Shown here piece by piece: positions 1-8,161 of a stretch of 64,000 nucleotides of DNA (positions within the stretch are counted from its first letter, which is position 1; every line of letters begins with the position of its first letter). A program made the position numbers and the translations under genes. The notes beneath the pieces were generated by a model. That model had not been told where the DNA came from and did no database searches. It was given only the letters and a program-made list of their open reading frames with translations. The stretch covers positions 51,705-115,704 of the forward strand of contig NZ_SNYJ01000013.1 in NCBI RefSeq assembly GCF_004363045.1, in the 5' to 3' direction. The DNA comes from Aureibacillus halotolerans. Lineage in GTDB: Bacteria > Bacillota > Bacilli > Bacillales > DSM-28697.

Positions 1-29
1 TCAGCCCCATTGTGATTTTTTGTTGCGTG

Positions 30-848
30 CTAAACGGCTTTTGCGCTCGTCCGTTTAAATCCCATATTTAAAAGTGTATGTGCATCTGACCAAATGTGAT
101 GGTCCTTTGATCCGAAAGCCGCGGCCAGAATTTGTTCATTGTTTCGACTCGCTGCACTTATCAAGCAGCGACCCGCTTTTTTTGTATAGCCCGTTTTAAA
201 TCCTTCTGCCCCTTGATAGAAAAAGGGGCTTTCCGGATGAATCAGTTCATTTCGATTGACGAAATGGAGACGAGGAGACGTCCACACTGGTCGACGTACC
301 ACATTGCATAGCACAAGGTTTTTTCGTGCTTCCTTTGTAATTTGCATCATGTCCTGCGCGGTCGTAAAGTGCCTGGTATCGTGCAGTCCATGTGGGTTGA
401 CGAATTGGGAGGACACCGCGCCCGCTCTTGAAGCAGCTTCGTTCATTGCCCATGTAAAATAACGAATCCCTGCATCATACGATATGTCTTTGCGTAGATC
501 TCGACGTGCGACATGCATTGCTAACGCTCTAGCAGCATCGTTTCCAGAAGGGATCATCAACGCAGCGAGCAGCTCAGCAAACAAATAGGTATCTCCAGGG
601 GTGAGCCCTGCAAGACTTTCTCCTTTCGTTTCCGCAAGCACCTCTTCCCCGACGGTGATTTTTTCGTTTAATTTACAAAGGGACGTGGCAGCAAGTCCTG
701 TTAGTACCTTTGTCGCGCTGGCCGGGAATACACGCATCTGACTCTTTTTTTCGTAGAGCACTTGTCCGCTTTTTTCGTCTATTACGAGAGCACTCTTTGC
801 GACAATGGTCGTGTCATTGGTCTGGTGTGGAAAAGTCGATCGTTTCAT
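30..848 (-). CDS. D-alanyl-D-alanine carboxypeptidase-like protein (peptidase S11) without signal peptide
   Basis: 272 aa. It carries the three penicillin-binding active-site motifs of the S11 family: SATK at residues 44-47 (nucleophile Ser44, base Lys47), SGN at 101-103 and KTG near residue 216. Family members trim the terminal D-Ala from peptidoglycan stem peptides outside the membrane. This protein starts with a short polar stretch and moves straight into the catalytic fold. There is no signal peptide and no C-terminal amphipathic anchor, and it is shorter than DacA (about 440 aa). The ATG at 848 has a good GAAGGAG ribosome binding site, so a missed longer start is unlikely. The family is clear; export and substrate are not. 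Confidence 0.85.
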   Translation of the reverse strand: MKRSTFPHQTNDTTIVAKSALVIDEKSGQVLYEKKSQMRVFPASATKVLTGLAATSLCKLNEKITVGEEVLAETKGESLAGLTPGDTYLFAELLAALMIPSGNDAARALAMHVARRDLRKDISYDAGIRYFTWAMNEAASRAGAVSSQFVNPHGLHDTRHFTTAQDMMQITKEARKNLVLCNVVRRPVWTSPRLHFVNRNELIHPESPFFYQGAEGFKTGYTKKAGRCLISAASRNNEQILAAAFGSKDHHIWSDAHTLLNMGFKRTSAKAV

Positions 849-1002
849 TTGATGGTCTCCTTCGTCTCTATAATGATTTTAGAATGTATCGTGTTCATTT
901 GTCATGATGGGTTAGGTGTAATTCCAAGCGACCCATTGAATGTTTTTTTCTGCACAAACCCTCTGCCCTGCGTGGGGATTTAGCAGATGTCATTAAGACC
1001 TT

Positions 1003-1066
1003 CTATAATCACTATAGCCAAGAGACCTAAAAGCCCTACAAAAAAACCCTTAAGAAAACCTTAAGA
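1003..1066 (-). promoter_or_regulatory. Putative activator-dependent promoter with 11-bp phased boxes upstream of the carboxypeptidase gene
   Basis: On the minus strand two CTTAAGG heptamers lie exactly 11 bp apart (1059-1065 and 1048-1054). A weaker copy in the same phase is at 1026-1032. A TTGGCTATAGT element follows, with TATAGT (1011-1016) as the likely -10 and no recognisable -35. Direct repeats spaced by one helical turn are typical of OmpR-type response-regulator sites. The PepSY gene at 8162 has the same layout and the same TTGGCTATAGT element. Confidence 0.5.
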
Positions 1067-1104
1067 GTTTTGAAGAAATCCTTTAGTTATATCTTCCAAT
1101 CGTC

Positions 1105-1236
1105 TTAAGGCTGCGTTGTCAGTACGTAAATGAGAAAGCCGAGAATCCCTAAGATACTTACCGCACTTACAATTCCCATCCCAAACGCAAGCACCTTTAC
1201 GACGAGTAACCAGCCTCTTTTTCCGCTGTGTGTCAT
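1105..1236 (-). CDS. Small hydrophobic membrane peptide, 43 aa
   Basis: The ORF runs from ATG at 1236 to TAA at 1105. It encodes a basic N-terminus (MTHSGKRGW) followed by one hydrophobic segment of about 30 residues, so a single-pass membrane peptide is expected. The ribosome binding site GGAAGGAGT is strong and well spaced. It begins about 30 bp after the ABC permease stop codon on the same strand, so it is probably the last gene of that transporter operon. I recognise no family. A regulatory or accessory subunit of the transporter is a guess from position only. Confidence 0.6.
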   Translation of the reverse strand: MTHSGKRGWLLVVKVLAFGMGIVSAVSILGILGFLIYVLTTQP

Positions 1237-1268
1237 TGCTACCGACTCCTTCCTTCTTGTCTGTCCGC

Positions 1269-2528
1269 CTATTGTTTACCCATTCGTAATGCCCTGCGAA
1301 TATCTTTTAAAGCTCCGTTTCGGCTACCGTACATCATAACGCCACCACGATACACCTTTGCCCCAAACAATGCCAGCACAATGATTGAAGCCACGAGAAG
1401 TCCAACCGAGAGGCTAATTTCCCACAAAGGCACCTCCACAAGGCCTGTACGTAAAAACATTAAAATCGGTGCAAGCGGCGGAATGAACGACCCCCAAACA
1501 ACAAGCGAGGATTCAGGGTTTTGCAGGCCAAACACCGCAATGATAAAGGCAATGATCAACAGATAATTGATTGGGCCAACGGCTTGGGAAACCTCTTCCA
1601 ACCGCGCAACAAGGCAGCCTAGCATCGCTGCAAGTGTTGCGTAAAACAAATACCCGAGTAGAAAGAACAGCAACAAATACAACAGCGTGTCCACCGGTGG
1701 ATGAGCAAGTCCGAGATCCGCAAGCATTCCTTGGGACTCGCCGGAATCGTTTCTAAACAGCATGCTCCCACCTGAGACAAGCCCGATCAATGCAAACTGA
1801 AACAACCCAAGCAATGCGACGCCCACAATTTTTGCAAACATTTGCGTCACTGGCGACACACTCGAAATCAGGATTTCCATCACTCGAGACGACTTCTCTG
1901 TCGCAACTTCCATCGCTATCATATTGCCGTACATAATCACCGTAAAATAGATAATAAATAGCAAAATGTAGACGAGCGATGTGGCTTGTGTACGTTCTTG
2001 GTCTGTTTGGCTGCTTTCATTTAAAGCAATAACATCAAACATCACTGGTTGCTCAATCGCCATCAGATCTTCAGCAGTTAAGCCCACTTGCTCCAGAGCT
2101 CCAGCCTCTTTTACCTGTTGGACAGCGTCTTTAATGCTTGTTGTTGTCTCATTTGATGTGTTCTGCTCCTGATAATACGTTGCGGCTGGCTCGTCACCTT
2201 CATAATATAGACGGAGTGCGCCTGCATATGTCCCATCCTTAATTGCCGCTTGAAGCGTATCATCGGACGTGTTCACGTGTTCAAGGATAATGGAGTTCTC
2301 CACGTCCTTCAGAGCATTTTGCACATCCCCAAAAAGGCGGTCTGAGTCGGTGGCCACTGCAATAGTCACTTCTTCAGAGTCGGCCTCATCGTCAAACAAA
2401 GAAATGAAAGAGTCAATGTTCATCACAGCCAGAACCAATAAAATCGTAATAAGTGTTGTGATAATATACGACTTTGTCATAGCGTGCTTAGTGAATGTAT
2501 GACCAACAATGGTCCAAAACTTACTCAT
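1269..2528 (-). CDS. ABC-2 type transporter permease, NatB/YhaP-like
   Basis: 419 aa. The order is a cytoplasmic N-terminus, one membrane segment (about residues 20-40), a large extracytoplasmic domain (about 45-190), then five or more membrane segments towards the C-terminus. This is the topology of NatB/YhaP permeases that pair with NatA-type ATPases in sodium or drug export. Length matches B. subtilis YhaP (about 420 aa). Its start overlaps the end of the ATPase gene by 8 bp, which implies translational coupling. The pair is known to act as an exporter; the substrate here cannot be read from sequence. Confidence 0.88.
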   Translation of the reverse strand: MSKFWTIVGHTFTKHAMTKSYIITTLITILLVLAVMNIDSFISLFDDEADSEEVTIAVATDSDRLFGDVQNALKDVENSIILEHVNTSDDTLQAAIKDGTYAGALRLYYEGDEPAATYYQEQNTSNETTTSIKDAVQQVKEAGALEQVGLTAEDLMAIEQPVMFDVIALNESSQTDQERTQATSLVYILLFIIYFTVIMYGNMIAMEVATEKSSRVMEILISSVSPVTQMFAKIVGVALLGLFQFALIGLVSGGSMLFRNDSGESQGMLADLGLAHPPVDTLLYLLLFFLLGYLFYATLAAMLGCLVARLEEVSQAVGPINYLLIIAFIIAVFGLQNPESSLVVWGSFIPPLAPILMFLRTGLVEVPLWEISLSVGLLVASIIVLALFGAKVYRGGVMMYGSRNGALKDIRRALRMGKQ

Positions 2529-3420
2529 TCACAGCACCTACCTTCTCAATAAATATGTCGTTAAGAGTTGGTTCTTCCAACTCAAATTTTCGAACGAACC
2601 CACGATCGGACAAACACTGAAAAATGTCATGGGCGACATTTTCCTGAGCTATGCGAACCCTTGTCCCGTTTGGATGAATATCTACTTCTTCAACGCCTTC
2701 CATTTGCTCAAGGAAATCGAGAGCGTATGGGGCATCAATTCTGACATATTTTTTTGGATGCTGTGATTTAATCTCTTTAATGCCCCCAGACGCAACCGCT
2801 CGCCCCTGGTGCATAATGCAAATATGTTCACAAAGCTCTTCAACATGCTCCATCCGATGACTCGAAAACAAAAGCGTTGTCCCTTGGTTTTTCACATCAA
2901 GCACTGCTTTTTTAAGCATCTCGACGTTCACAGGGTCTAGACCACTAAACGGTTCATCAAGAATGACGAGCTCTAGTCGATGCAAAACAGAAGCGATGAA
3001 CTGGATTTTCTGCTGGTTTCCCTTGGATAGTTCCTCGACCTTTTTCTTCGCATAATGGCCTATACCAAAGCGGTCTAGCCATTGATTCATTTCCTCTAGA
3101 ACAGCTGCCTTACGCATGCCACGTAAACGCCCGAGATAGACAAGTTGCTGCTCAACAGTAAGCTTTGGGTAAAGCCCACGCTCTTCTGGCAAATACCCTA
3201 CTCGTTCGCTCGAACGTTCATTTAATTGAATTCCGTCATACGTAATCTTTCCCGACGTCGGCTTCATAAGCCCTATGATCATTCGAAATGTTGTTGTCTT
3301 TCCTGCACCATTCGCGCCTAGAACGCCGTATATTTGACCTTTAGGTATAGTGAGGCTAAGGTGGTCTACAGCTGTATGTGACCCAAATGACTTTGTCACA
3401 TCAGCAATCTCTAACGTCAT
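2521..3420 (-). CDS. ABC transporter ATP-binding protein, NatA/YhaQ-like
   Basis: 299 aa from the ATG at 3420, chosen because GGAGG lies 7 bp upstream; an ORF extension to 3447 has no such site. Walker A is GANGAGKT at residues 35-42, the signature is LSKGNQQ and Walker B is LVILDEP, followed by the D-loop and a switch histidine in SSHRMEH. A C-terminal extension of about 80 residues is typical of the DrrA/NatA group. It energises the permease encoded downstream. Together they form a two-gene exporter operon ending in a 43-aa peptide. Confidence 0.92.
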   Translation of the reverse strand: MTLEIADVTKSFGSHTAVDHLSLTIPKGQIYGVLGANGAGKTTTFRMIIGLMKPTSGKITYDGIQLNERSSERVGYLPEERGLYPKLTVEQQLVYLGRLRGMRKAAVLEEMNQWLDRFGIGHYAKKKVEELSKGNQQKIQFIASVLHRLELVILDEPFSGLDPVNVEMLKKAVLDVKNQGTTLLFSSHRMEHVEELCEHICIMHQGRAVASGGIKEIKSQHPKKYVRIDAPYALDFLEQMEGVEEVDIHPNGTRVRIAQENVAHDIFQCLSDRGFVRKFELEEPTLNDIFIEKVGAVNE

Positions 3421-3546
3421 TGAAAATCCTCCTTCAGTCCCCTCCACTTACATTCCTCTTTTATTATGCCACTCATTGGAGGTACAAAAAAGAGGTTTGA
3501 ATTGCCAAGTTGTATCATTCTTGTTAACAAAAAAACAGCCCATGAT

Positions 3547-4107
3547 TCACTCACAGGCTGCTTCTTTAGGTACTGGCATAATTTCTCTCACCATAAGCCA
3601 ACAATTCTCCCAAATTCCCTCGTGCAGCTCATGCTGAGGGAGGTGTCGTGTTTTTTCAAATCCACATTTCGTGTAACAGGCGATCGCACGTTCATTTTTT
3701 TCTCGCGGATCAACGACAAAGCGACTTCGTGCGACATGTTGAGCCATGCGTTCAATCATAAAGGCATTAAATTCTTGTCCGATTCCTCGATTCCAATAGG
3801 ATGGATCGCCAATAAATTGATCCATGCCGAACGTCGCCACTTCATCATTATAGCCATAACACGCTTGCGTTTCTTGATCAATTTCGTATACCTGACAGTA
3901 GCCGATCGGCCGATATCGATACACAATAATCAATCGTTCGACGTGGGCTTCGTTTCTAAAAAACCGGTGTTTCACCATTGACTCATCATGAGGACGGTCA
4001 CGACCTTCATAAAATTCCAATAATTCTTCGTTCTGAAGCCACTTTGACATCAATGGGATATCCACTGTTTGAAGAGGTCGAACTGCTATATCATCCACAG
4101 GTTTCAT
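3547..4107 (-). CDS. GNAT acetyltransferase, aminoglycoside 6'-N-acetyltransferase-like
   Basis: About 186 aa. The GNAT fold is seen from the N-terminal acceptor strand (IAVRPLQTVDIPLM) through WNRGIGQEFN, which matches the acetyl-CoA binding motif A (Q/RxxGxG/A), to the ERAIACYTKCGFEKT segment near the C-terminus. The sequence resembles AAC(6')-I and related RimJ-like enzymes that acetylate small amines or antibiotics. The true substrate is unknown. Start choice is unsure: the ATG at 4107 directly abuts the AAAGG site, while a GTG at 4098 has better spacing. It stands alone, upstream of and divergent from thiD. Confidence 0.8.
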   Translation of the reverse strand: MKPVDDIAVRPLQTVDIPLMSKWLQNEELLEFYEGRDRPHDESMVKHRFFRNEAHVERLIIVYRYRPIGYCQVYEIDQETQACYGYNDEVATFGMDQFIGDPSYWNRGIGQEFNAFMIERMAQHVARSRFVVDPREKNERAIACYTKCGFEKTRHLPQHELHEGIWENCWLMVREIMPVPKEAACE

Positions 4108-4231
4108 CCTTTCTTTTTCTGTCAATATAGAATAATAGAATGCCGCATACACAGACGTTGTATGAATGAAGACAGTTTTTTAACTTCACAACCCCAGTTA
4201 AATACGATACGATGAGAAAAATACAATGTTG

Positions 4232-4318
4232 GACTGCTAGGGGAGCTCGTTGTGAGCTGAGAAAAGCACTGCTTTGACCCTTTGAACCTGATCTGGTTAA
4301 CACCAGCGGAGGGAAGCT
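4232..4318 (+). promoter_or_regulatory. TPP riboswitch (THI element)
   Basis: The leader contains the conserved thi-box blocks in order: CTAGGGGAGC, the GAGCTGAGA bulge region, ACCC, GAACCTGATCTGGTTAACAC, CAGCGGAGGGAA. These match the thiamine pyrophosphate aptamer. It precedes thiD, a thiamine pathway gene, by about 95 bp with a terminator between them. Binding of TPP should favour termination. Confidence 0.95.
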
Positions 4319-4343
4319 ATCGGCCGATACGCATACAAATGCA

Positions 4344-4379
4344 CCCATGCCGTCGTTTCTATTCCGGGATGGTTTTTTG
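4344..4379 (+). terminator. Rho-independent terminator, expression platform of the TPP riboswitch
   Basis: CCCATGCCG and CCGGGATGG form a stem with one mismatch around an 11-nt loop, followed by TTTTTTG. It lies between the aptamer and the thiD ribosome binding site, as expected for transcriptional attenuation. Confidence 0.8.
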
Positions 4380-4414
4380 TGACTCCTCAGCAGTTCGCTT
4401 TCTGGAGGATAAAC

Positions 4415-5227
4415 ATGACGATACCTATTGCATTGACGATTGCTGGCACGGACCCATCAGGAGGTGCTGGCATTCAAGCAGATTTAAAAACATTCCATGA
4501 GCTGCGTGTGTTTGGTACAAGTGCGATTACGGCAGTTGTCAGCCAAAACACTTGTGGCGTAAGATCCTTTGTCGATATTGATCCAGCACTTATAGAGGAT
4601 CAGCTTCAAGCCGTCTTTGAAGATGTACCGCCAAACGCTGTCAAAACAGGCATGTTGTCCATTGTACCTGCCATTGAAATCACTGCAAAAATACTAAAAC
4701 AACATGGCGTTTCCCGTTATGTCATGGATCCCGTAATGGTCGCCAAAAGTGGGCATTCTCTTCTCTCAAAGGAAGCTGTTCAAAGCTTAATTACGATGCT
4801 CTTGCCACTAACCTATGTGACAACACCAAATATCCCTGAGGCAGAGATTATGTCAAATATGCGTATTTCTTCTTTAGATGATATGAAAAAAGCTGCCCGT
4901 TACCTTGTTGATGATTGTGGAGCCTTTGCTTGCCTGTTAAAAGGGGGGCATATGTCTGATGAAAATGCAGTTGATGTACTCTACAGCGAAGGTGGGTTTG
5001 AAACGTTTTCAAGCCCACGTATTGCGACAAAGCACACGCACGGAACAGGTTGTACGCTATCGGCAGCAATCACAGCAGAATTAGCGAAAGGAAAATCGGT
5101 GCAGTCCTCTGTGGAGACTGCCAAAGCCTATATCTCAGCTGCCATTGAGGATAGCCTTCAGATTGGTCATGGAAATGGTCCAACCAATCACTGGGCGTTC
5201 AATGATCGTCTATCGAACCGTGCATAG
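4415..5227 (+). CDS. thiD: Hydroxymethylpyrimidine/phosphomethylpyrimidine kinase
   Basis: 270 aa from the ATG at 4415, six bases after a GGAGG site; an ORF extension to 4379 runs back into the terminator and is rejected. The protein opens with the ribokinase-like motif ALTIAGTDPSGGAGIQADLK and has the C-terminal anion hole and base motif HTHGTGCTLSAAI. ThiD phosphorylates HMP and HMP-P to supply the pyrimidine half of thiamine. It is a single-gene transcription unit under the TPP riboswitch. PdxK-type pyridoxal kinase activity is a possible alternative for this family, but the riboswitch argues for thiamine. Confidence 0.93.
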   Translation: MTIPIALTIAGTDPSGGAGIQADLKTFHELRVFGTSAITAVVSQNTCGVRSFVDIDPALIEDQLQAVFEDVPPNAVKTGMLSIVPAIEITAKILKQHGVSRYVMDPVMVAKSGHSLLSKEAVQSLITMLLPLTYVTTPNIPEAEIMSNMRISSLDDMKKAARYLVDDCGAFACLLKGGHMSDENAVDVLYSEGGFETFSSPRIATKHTHGTGCTLSAAITAELAKGKSVQSSVETAKAYISAAIEDSLQIGHGNGPTNHWAFNDRLSNRA

Positions 5228-5616
5228 GTATCGTCTCTTATTATAGAACAAATTACAATCGGAAGAATTTCCTTAGTCTATGATCGGTGTACGACTTTCG
5301 TCTCTGTTTTCAAGACGAATCAGCTTTCTAAGTTTGGTTCTTTCTTACCACTCTAATGGAAATAATGGTGTTTACGACCAGACCAATGATTCATTTTCAG
5401 TAAAATCACAATCTAAACATTTTGTTTTGAACACTGCTATGCTAACATAAATTAACAGCATGATGCTTGCAATCACCTGAGAACCACCCCCTTTTTAATG
5501 GCCCGTAACCTGAACAGGTTTACGGGATTTTTTATGCACTCAGGGGAACGAAGAAAGCGATCACGTTCATGAACATGATACAATTGCTAAAACATCATCA
5601 TAAAGTGGGGAGCCTT
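5228..5616 (+). other. Intergenic region after thiD with a terminator
   Basis: No convincing gene is seen. A hairpin CCCGTAACCTG/CAGGTTTACGGG at about 5502-5526 followed by TTTTTT makes a plus-strand terminator. It lies 270 bp beyond thiD, so it either ends a long 3' UTR or belongs to a small RNA starting inside the gap. A promoter for such an RNA is not clear. Confidence 0.5.
5502..5533 (+). terminator. Rho-independent terminator
   Basis: Eleven-base stem CCCGTAACCTG pairing with CAGGTTTACGGG (one bulge), very short loop, then ATTTTTTA on the plus strand. Confidence 0.8.
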
Positions 5617-6162
5617 ATGGAAATACCGACGTTTGAGACAGAGAGATTGCTGATCCGTCCCTTAAAAGAAAGCGACGCAAACGCAATGTACCAAATTCTA
5701 AGCAACTATGACGTCACAAAGATGTATGGAATGGAACGTGTAACGACATTCGAAGAAGCTGTCCATCTTATACGCTCATTAGAGGACAGCTTTTATTATG
5801 GTTGGGGAATACGGTGGGCCATCGTCAAAAAGGCCAACGCTGTTTTTATCGGCACCGGGGGATTTCATGAATGGTCGTCCAGAAACAGCCGCGTTGAAAT
5901 GGGGTATGAACTTAGCCCAGCTTTTTGGGGAGCCGGCTACGCTAAAGAAGCATTATCGGCCATGATCTCCTGGGGATTTGAGCATGGCTCATTGCTTCGT
6001 ATCGGAGCAACAGTGATGCCGGAAAACAAGGCCTCGCTACGGTTGCTTAACAAGCTAAGCTTTCAACAAGAGGGCACTCTACGAGAATACATCTTACAAG
6101 ACGGCGTGTTACGTGATGTCATTATGCACAGTCTACTAAAAAAGGATTGGCGGGGTGTATGA
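5617..6162 (+). CDS. GNAT acetyltransferase, RimJ/RimL-like
   Basis: 181 aa starting MEIPTFETERLLIRPL, the classic N-terminus of ribosomal-protein-alanine and related N-acetyltransferases. The acetyl-CoA loop reads FWGAGYAKEAL, and the motif B region is NKASLRLLNKLSFQQEG. The ATG at 5617 follows GGGGAG; an in-frame ATG at 5569 would add 16 residues not typical of the family. Such enzymes acetylate N-termini of ribosomal proteins or small molecules; the substrate here is unknown. It is convergent with the histidine kinase gene that ends 15 bp away. Confidence 0.87.
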   Translation: MEIPTFETERLLIRPLKESDANAMYQILSNYDVTKMYGMERVTTFEEAVHLIRSLEDSFYYGWGIRWAIVKKANAVFIGTGGFHEWSSRNSRVEMGYELSPAFWGAGYAKEALSAMISWGFEHGSLLRIGATVMPENKASLRLLNKLSFQQEGTLREYILQDGVLRDVIMHSLLKKDWRGV

Positions 6163-6177
6163 ACTAGGGAATGCCCA

Positions 6178-7299
6178 TTATGACGATTTAATCGGACCAC
6201 TACGAGGGAGCTGTGGCAAGCGCACAATGAATGCGGTTCGCTCCTTCGTGCTCGTCACATGGATGTGCCCATTGTGCAAATCCAATATGCTTTTTGAAAT
6301 CGCCAAACCAAGACCAGAGCCTTCATTGGACGTTGTACGTGATTTATCTACACGATAAAAACGGTCAAACAAATGTGGAAGATCATTTTCAGGAATAGGT
6401 TCACCATAATTGACGACAGCGACTTCTGCCATTTTAGACTCTTCTGAAAGCACTAAATCAATACGTTTCCCATCTGAACCGTACTTTGAAGCATTGCTAA
6501 GAAGGTTTTCGAACACGCGTACGAGCGTATCCCCATCTGCAGAAATATAGATCGGCTTTTCTGGAAGCTGTAAATTGACAGACACTCCTCGTTCCTTTAA
6601 TGAAGCTTCATATTCGGAGCCAATTTGCCCGAGTAACGCACCAAGATCTAGCGGACGTTTATGAACACGGAGACCACCAAAACTGACACGTGTAAATTCA
6701 AACAAATCATTGACCATTCGATTTAATCGATGGGCTTTTTGATAAGCGATGTCCGTATAGTAGCGAAGCTCAACCTCATCCTTATAGCGGTTTTCATCAA
6801 TAACACGAAGATATCCGATGATAGACGTTAGTGGTGTCCTAAGGTCATGGGAAACATTTGAAACAAGCTCATTTTTAGACTGCACAGCCGTCCTTTCCTC
6901 TTCGATGGCTTTTTCCAACCGCCCCGAAATGGCGTTGATCGAGGACTGCATTCTGCTCAGCTCTTCATTTTTTGAAGTTTTCAGCTGAACAGAAAAATCA
7001 CCTCTCGCAATTTGCTCAACCCCAGAAATCGCCCTTTCAAGACCTCGAAACCACCGTCTCGTAAGGAGAAGGATGTAAATTGAAAACAGCAGCAACGTCA
7101 ATATTCCTGCCCCAATGATGAGCATAAGCTCGGTAATTGACATTATCAGCCCTTCAATAAAGGATGGCAGGATGCCCACAGAATAAGTGATTACAGCAAA
7201 GAAATATAAACCAATTGTCGTCATCACAGACATAACGGCCGAAATGCCGATAATAATTAGAAGTTGATATTGCAACGGATGTCCAATGCTAAGCTTCAA
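6178..7299 (-). CDS. Sensor histidine kinase, VanS-like
   Basis: 373 aa from a TTG at 7299, which lies just inside the end of the regulator gene and follows GGGG. A longer reading from 7344 would overlap the regulator by 56 bp. Two membrane segments (about residues 11-37 and 55-78) flank a very short outside loop, then come HAMP, HisKA with phospho-acceptor His151 in SHDLRTPLTS, and an ATPase domain with an N box (LLSNASKYG) and G box (GSGLGLAIS). The short sensor loop suggests sensing within the membrane. It is coupled to the response regulator upstream. Confidence 0.9.
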   Translation of the reverse strand: MKLSIGHPLQYQLLIIIGISAVMSVMTTIGLYFFAVITYSVGILPSFIEGLIMSITELMLIIGAGILTLLLFSIYILLLTRRWFRGLERAISGVEQIARGDFSVQLKTSKNEELSRMQSSINAISGRLEKAIEEERTAVQSKNELVSNVSHDLRTPLTSIIGYLRVIDENRYKDEVELRYYTDIAYQKAHRLNRMVNDLFEFTRVSFGGLRVHKRPLDLGALLGQIGSEYEASLKERGVSVNLQLPEKPIYISADGDTLVRVFENLLSNASKYGSDGKRIDLVLSEESKMAEVAVVNYGEPIPENDLPHLFDRFYRVDKSRTTSNEGSGLGLAISKSILDLHNGHIHVTSTKERTAFIVRLPQLPRSGPIKSS

Positions 7300-7987
7300 A
7301 CTTATACCCCACTCCCCAAATGGTATGAATGATTTTATACCCAAGCTTTCGTTCCAGTTTGTCTCTCAAATTACTAATGTGCACCATTACGGTGTTATTG
7401 GAGGAAAAATAGGTTTCTTTCCATACATACTCGAAAAGATCCTCTGCCGAGTACACGCGCCCAGCATTCGTCGCCATTAAATGCAAAATATCAAATTCTT
7501 TTGCGGTCAACGGGATCACTTCTCCTTCCACAGTCACTTGATGGCGAGCCTTATGAATAAGGATTGACCCACATTGGATTTCATCCTCTTTCTTTTCCTC
7601 TATCGGTGCTGCCGATGTCTTGAATGTGTATGATCGACGAAGCAACGATTTCACACGTGCCACGAGCTCCAAAGGATTAAAAGGCTTGATCATATAATCA
7701 TCTGCGCCCGTCATCAAGCCCATAATTTTGTCCATATCCTCTGCTTTCGCGCTCACCATTAGAATCGGTAAGTCTTGTTTTTCGCGAACACGGCGGGTCA
7801 CTTCTATTCCATCAAGCTTTGGCATCATTACATCAAGTACAATCAGATCAATGTTCACCTCATTAAGAAGGGCGAGTGCTTCCTCTCCGTTGTATGCCTT
7901 GCTCACTTCATATCCTTCATTTTGTAAATAGATTGCGATTAAATTAACAATATCAGGATCATCATCAACAATGAGCAAATGCCTCAT
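7289..7987 (-). CDS. OmpR-family response regulator, VanR-like
   Basis: 232 aa. The receiver has the acidic cluster DDD at 8-10, phospho-acceptor Asp52 in IVLDVMMP and Lys in IKPFNP. A winged-helix DNA-binding domain fills residues 135-232 (LTAKEFDILHLM...TIWGVGYKF). An AAGGGG site precedes the ATG. The downstream kinase overlaps its last codons. Targets may include the phased-box promoters at 1003-1066 or 8989-9044, which have the tandem-repeat form OmpR-type regulators bind. That link is inference. Confidence 0.92.
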   Translation of the reverse strand: MRHLLIVDDDPDIVNLIAIYLQNEGYEVSKAYNGEEALALLNEVNIDLIVLDVMMPKLDGIEVTRRVREKQDLPILMVSAKAEDMDKIMGLMTGADDYMIKPFNPLELVARVKSLLRRSYTFKTSAAPIEEKKEDEIQCGSILIHKARHQVTVEGEVIPLTAKEFDILHLMATNAGRVYSAEDLFEYVWKETYFSSNNTVMVHISNLRDKLERKLGYKIIHTIWGVGYKFEA

Positions 7988-8103
7988 CGGAACCCCTTCT
8001 TTCCTTCAGAAATGCAGCGCTTTAGCTGGCTTTACATTACCACAGTAAGTCGCCCTTTTACCACTCTTCGAACAATGGACGATCCAATACTCGTGTTCTT
8101 TAC

Positions 8104-8140
8104 AAAAAAAAAGCAGGAGACCATCCGAAGATGATTCTCC
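8104..8140 (-). terminator. Rho-independent terminator of the PepSY gene
   Basis: Minus-strand stem GGAGAATCATC/GATGGTCTCC with a TTCG tetraloop, followed by a run of nine T. It lies just after the stop codon at 8162. Confidence 0.88.
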
Positions 8141-8161
8141 CACTCGATATATACGCTTATT

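Noticed and set aside
2521..3447. Longer start of the ABC ATPase at 3447
   Set aside because: The ATG at 3420 has GGAGG at correct spacing and gives the family length; the extension does not resemble relatives.
6178..7344. Longer start of the histidine kinase at 7344
   Set aside because: It would overlap the response regulator by 56 bp and add a non-family N-terminus; the TTG at 7299 is better placed.
30..7987. Glycopeptide-resistance (van) cluster suggested by a D,D-carboxypeptidase and a VanRS-like pair
   Set aside because: No vanH, vanA or v​anX-type genes are present, and the carboxypeptidase is of the S11 type, not VanY; the two loci are 5 kb apart with unrelated genes between.
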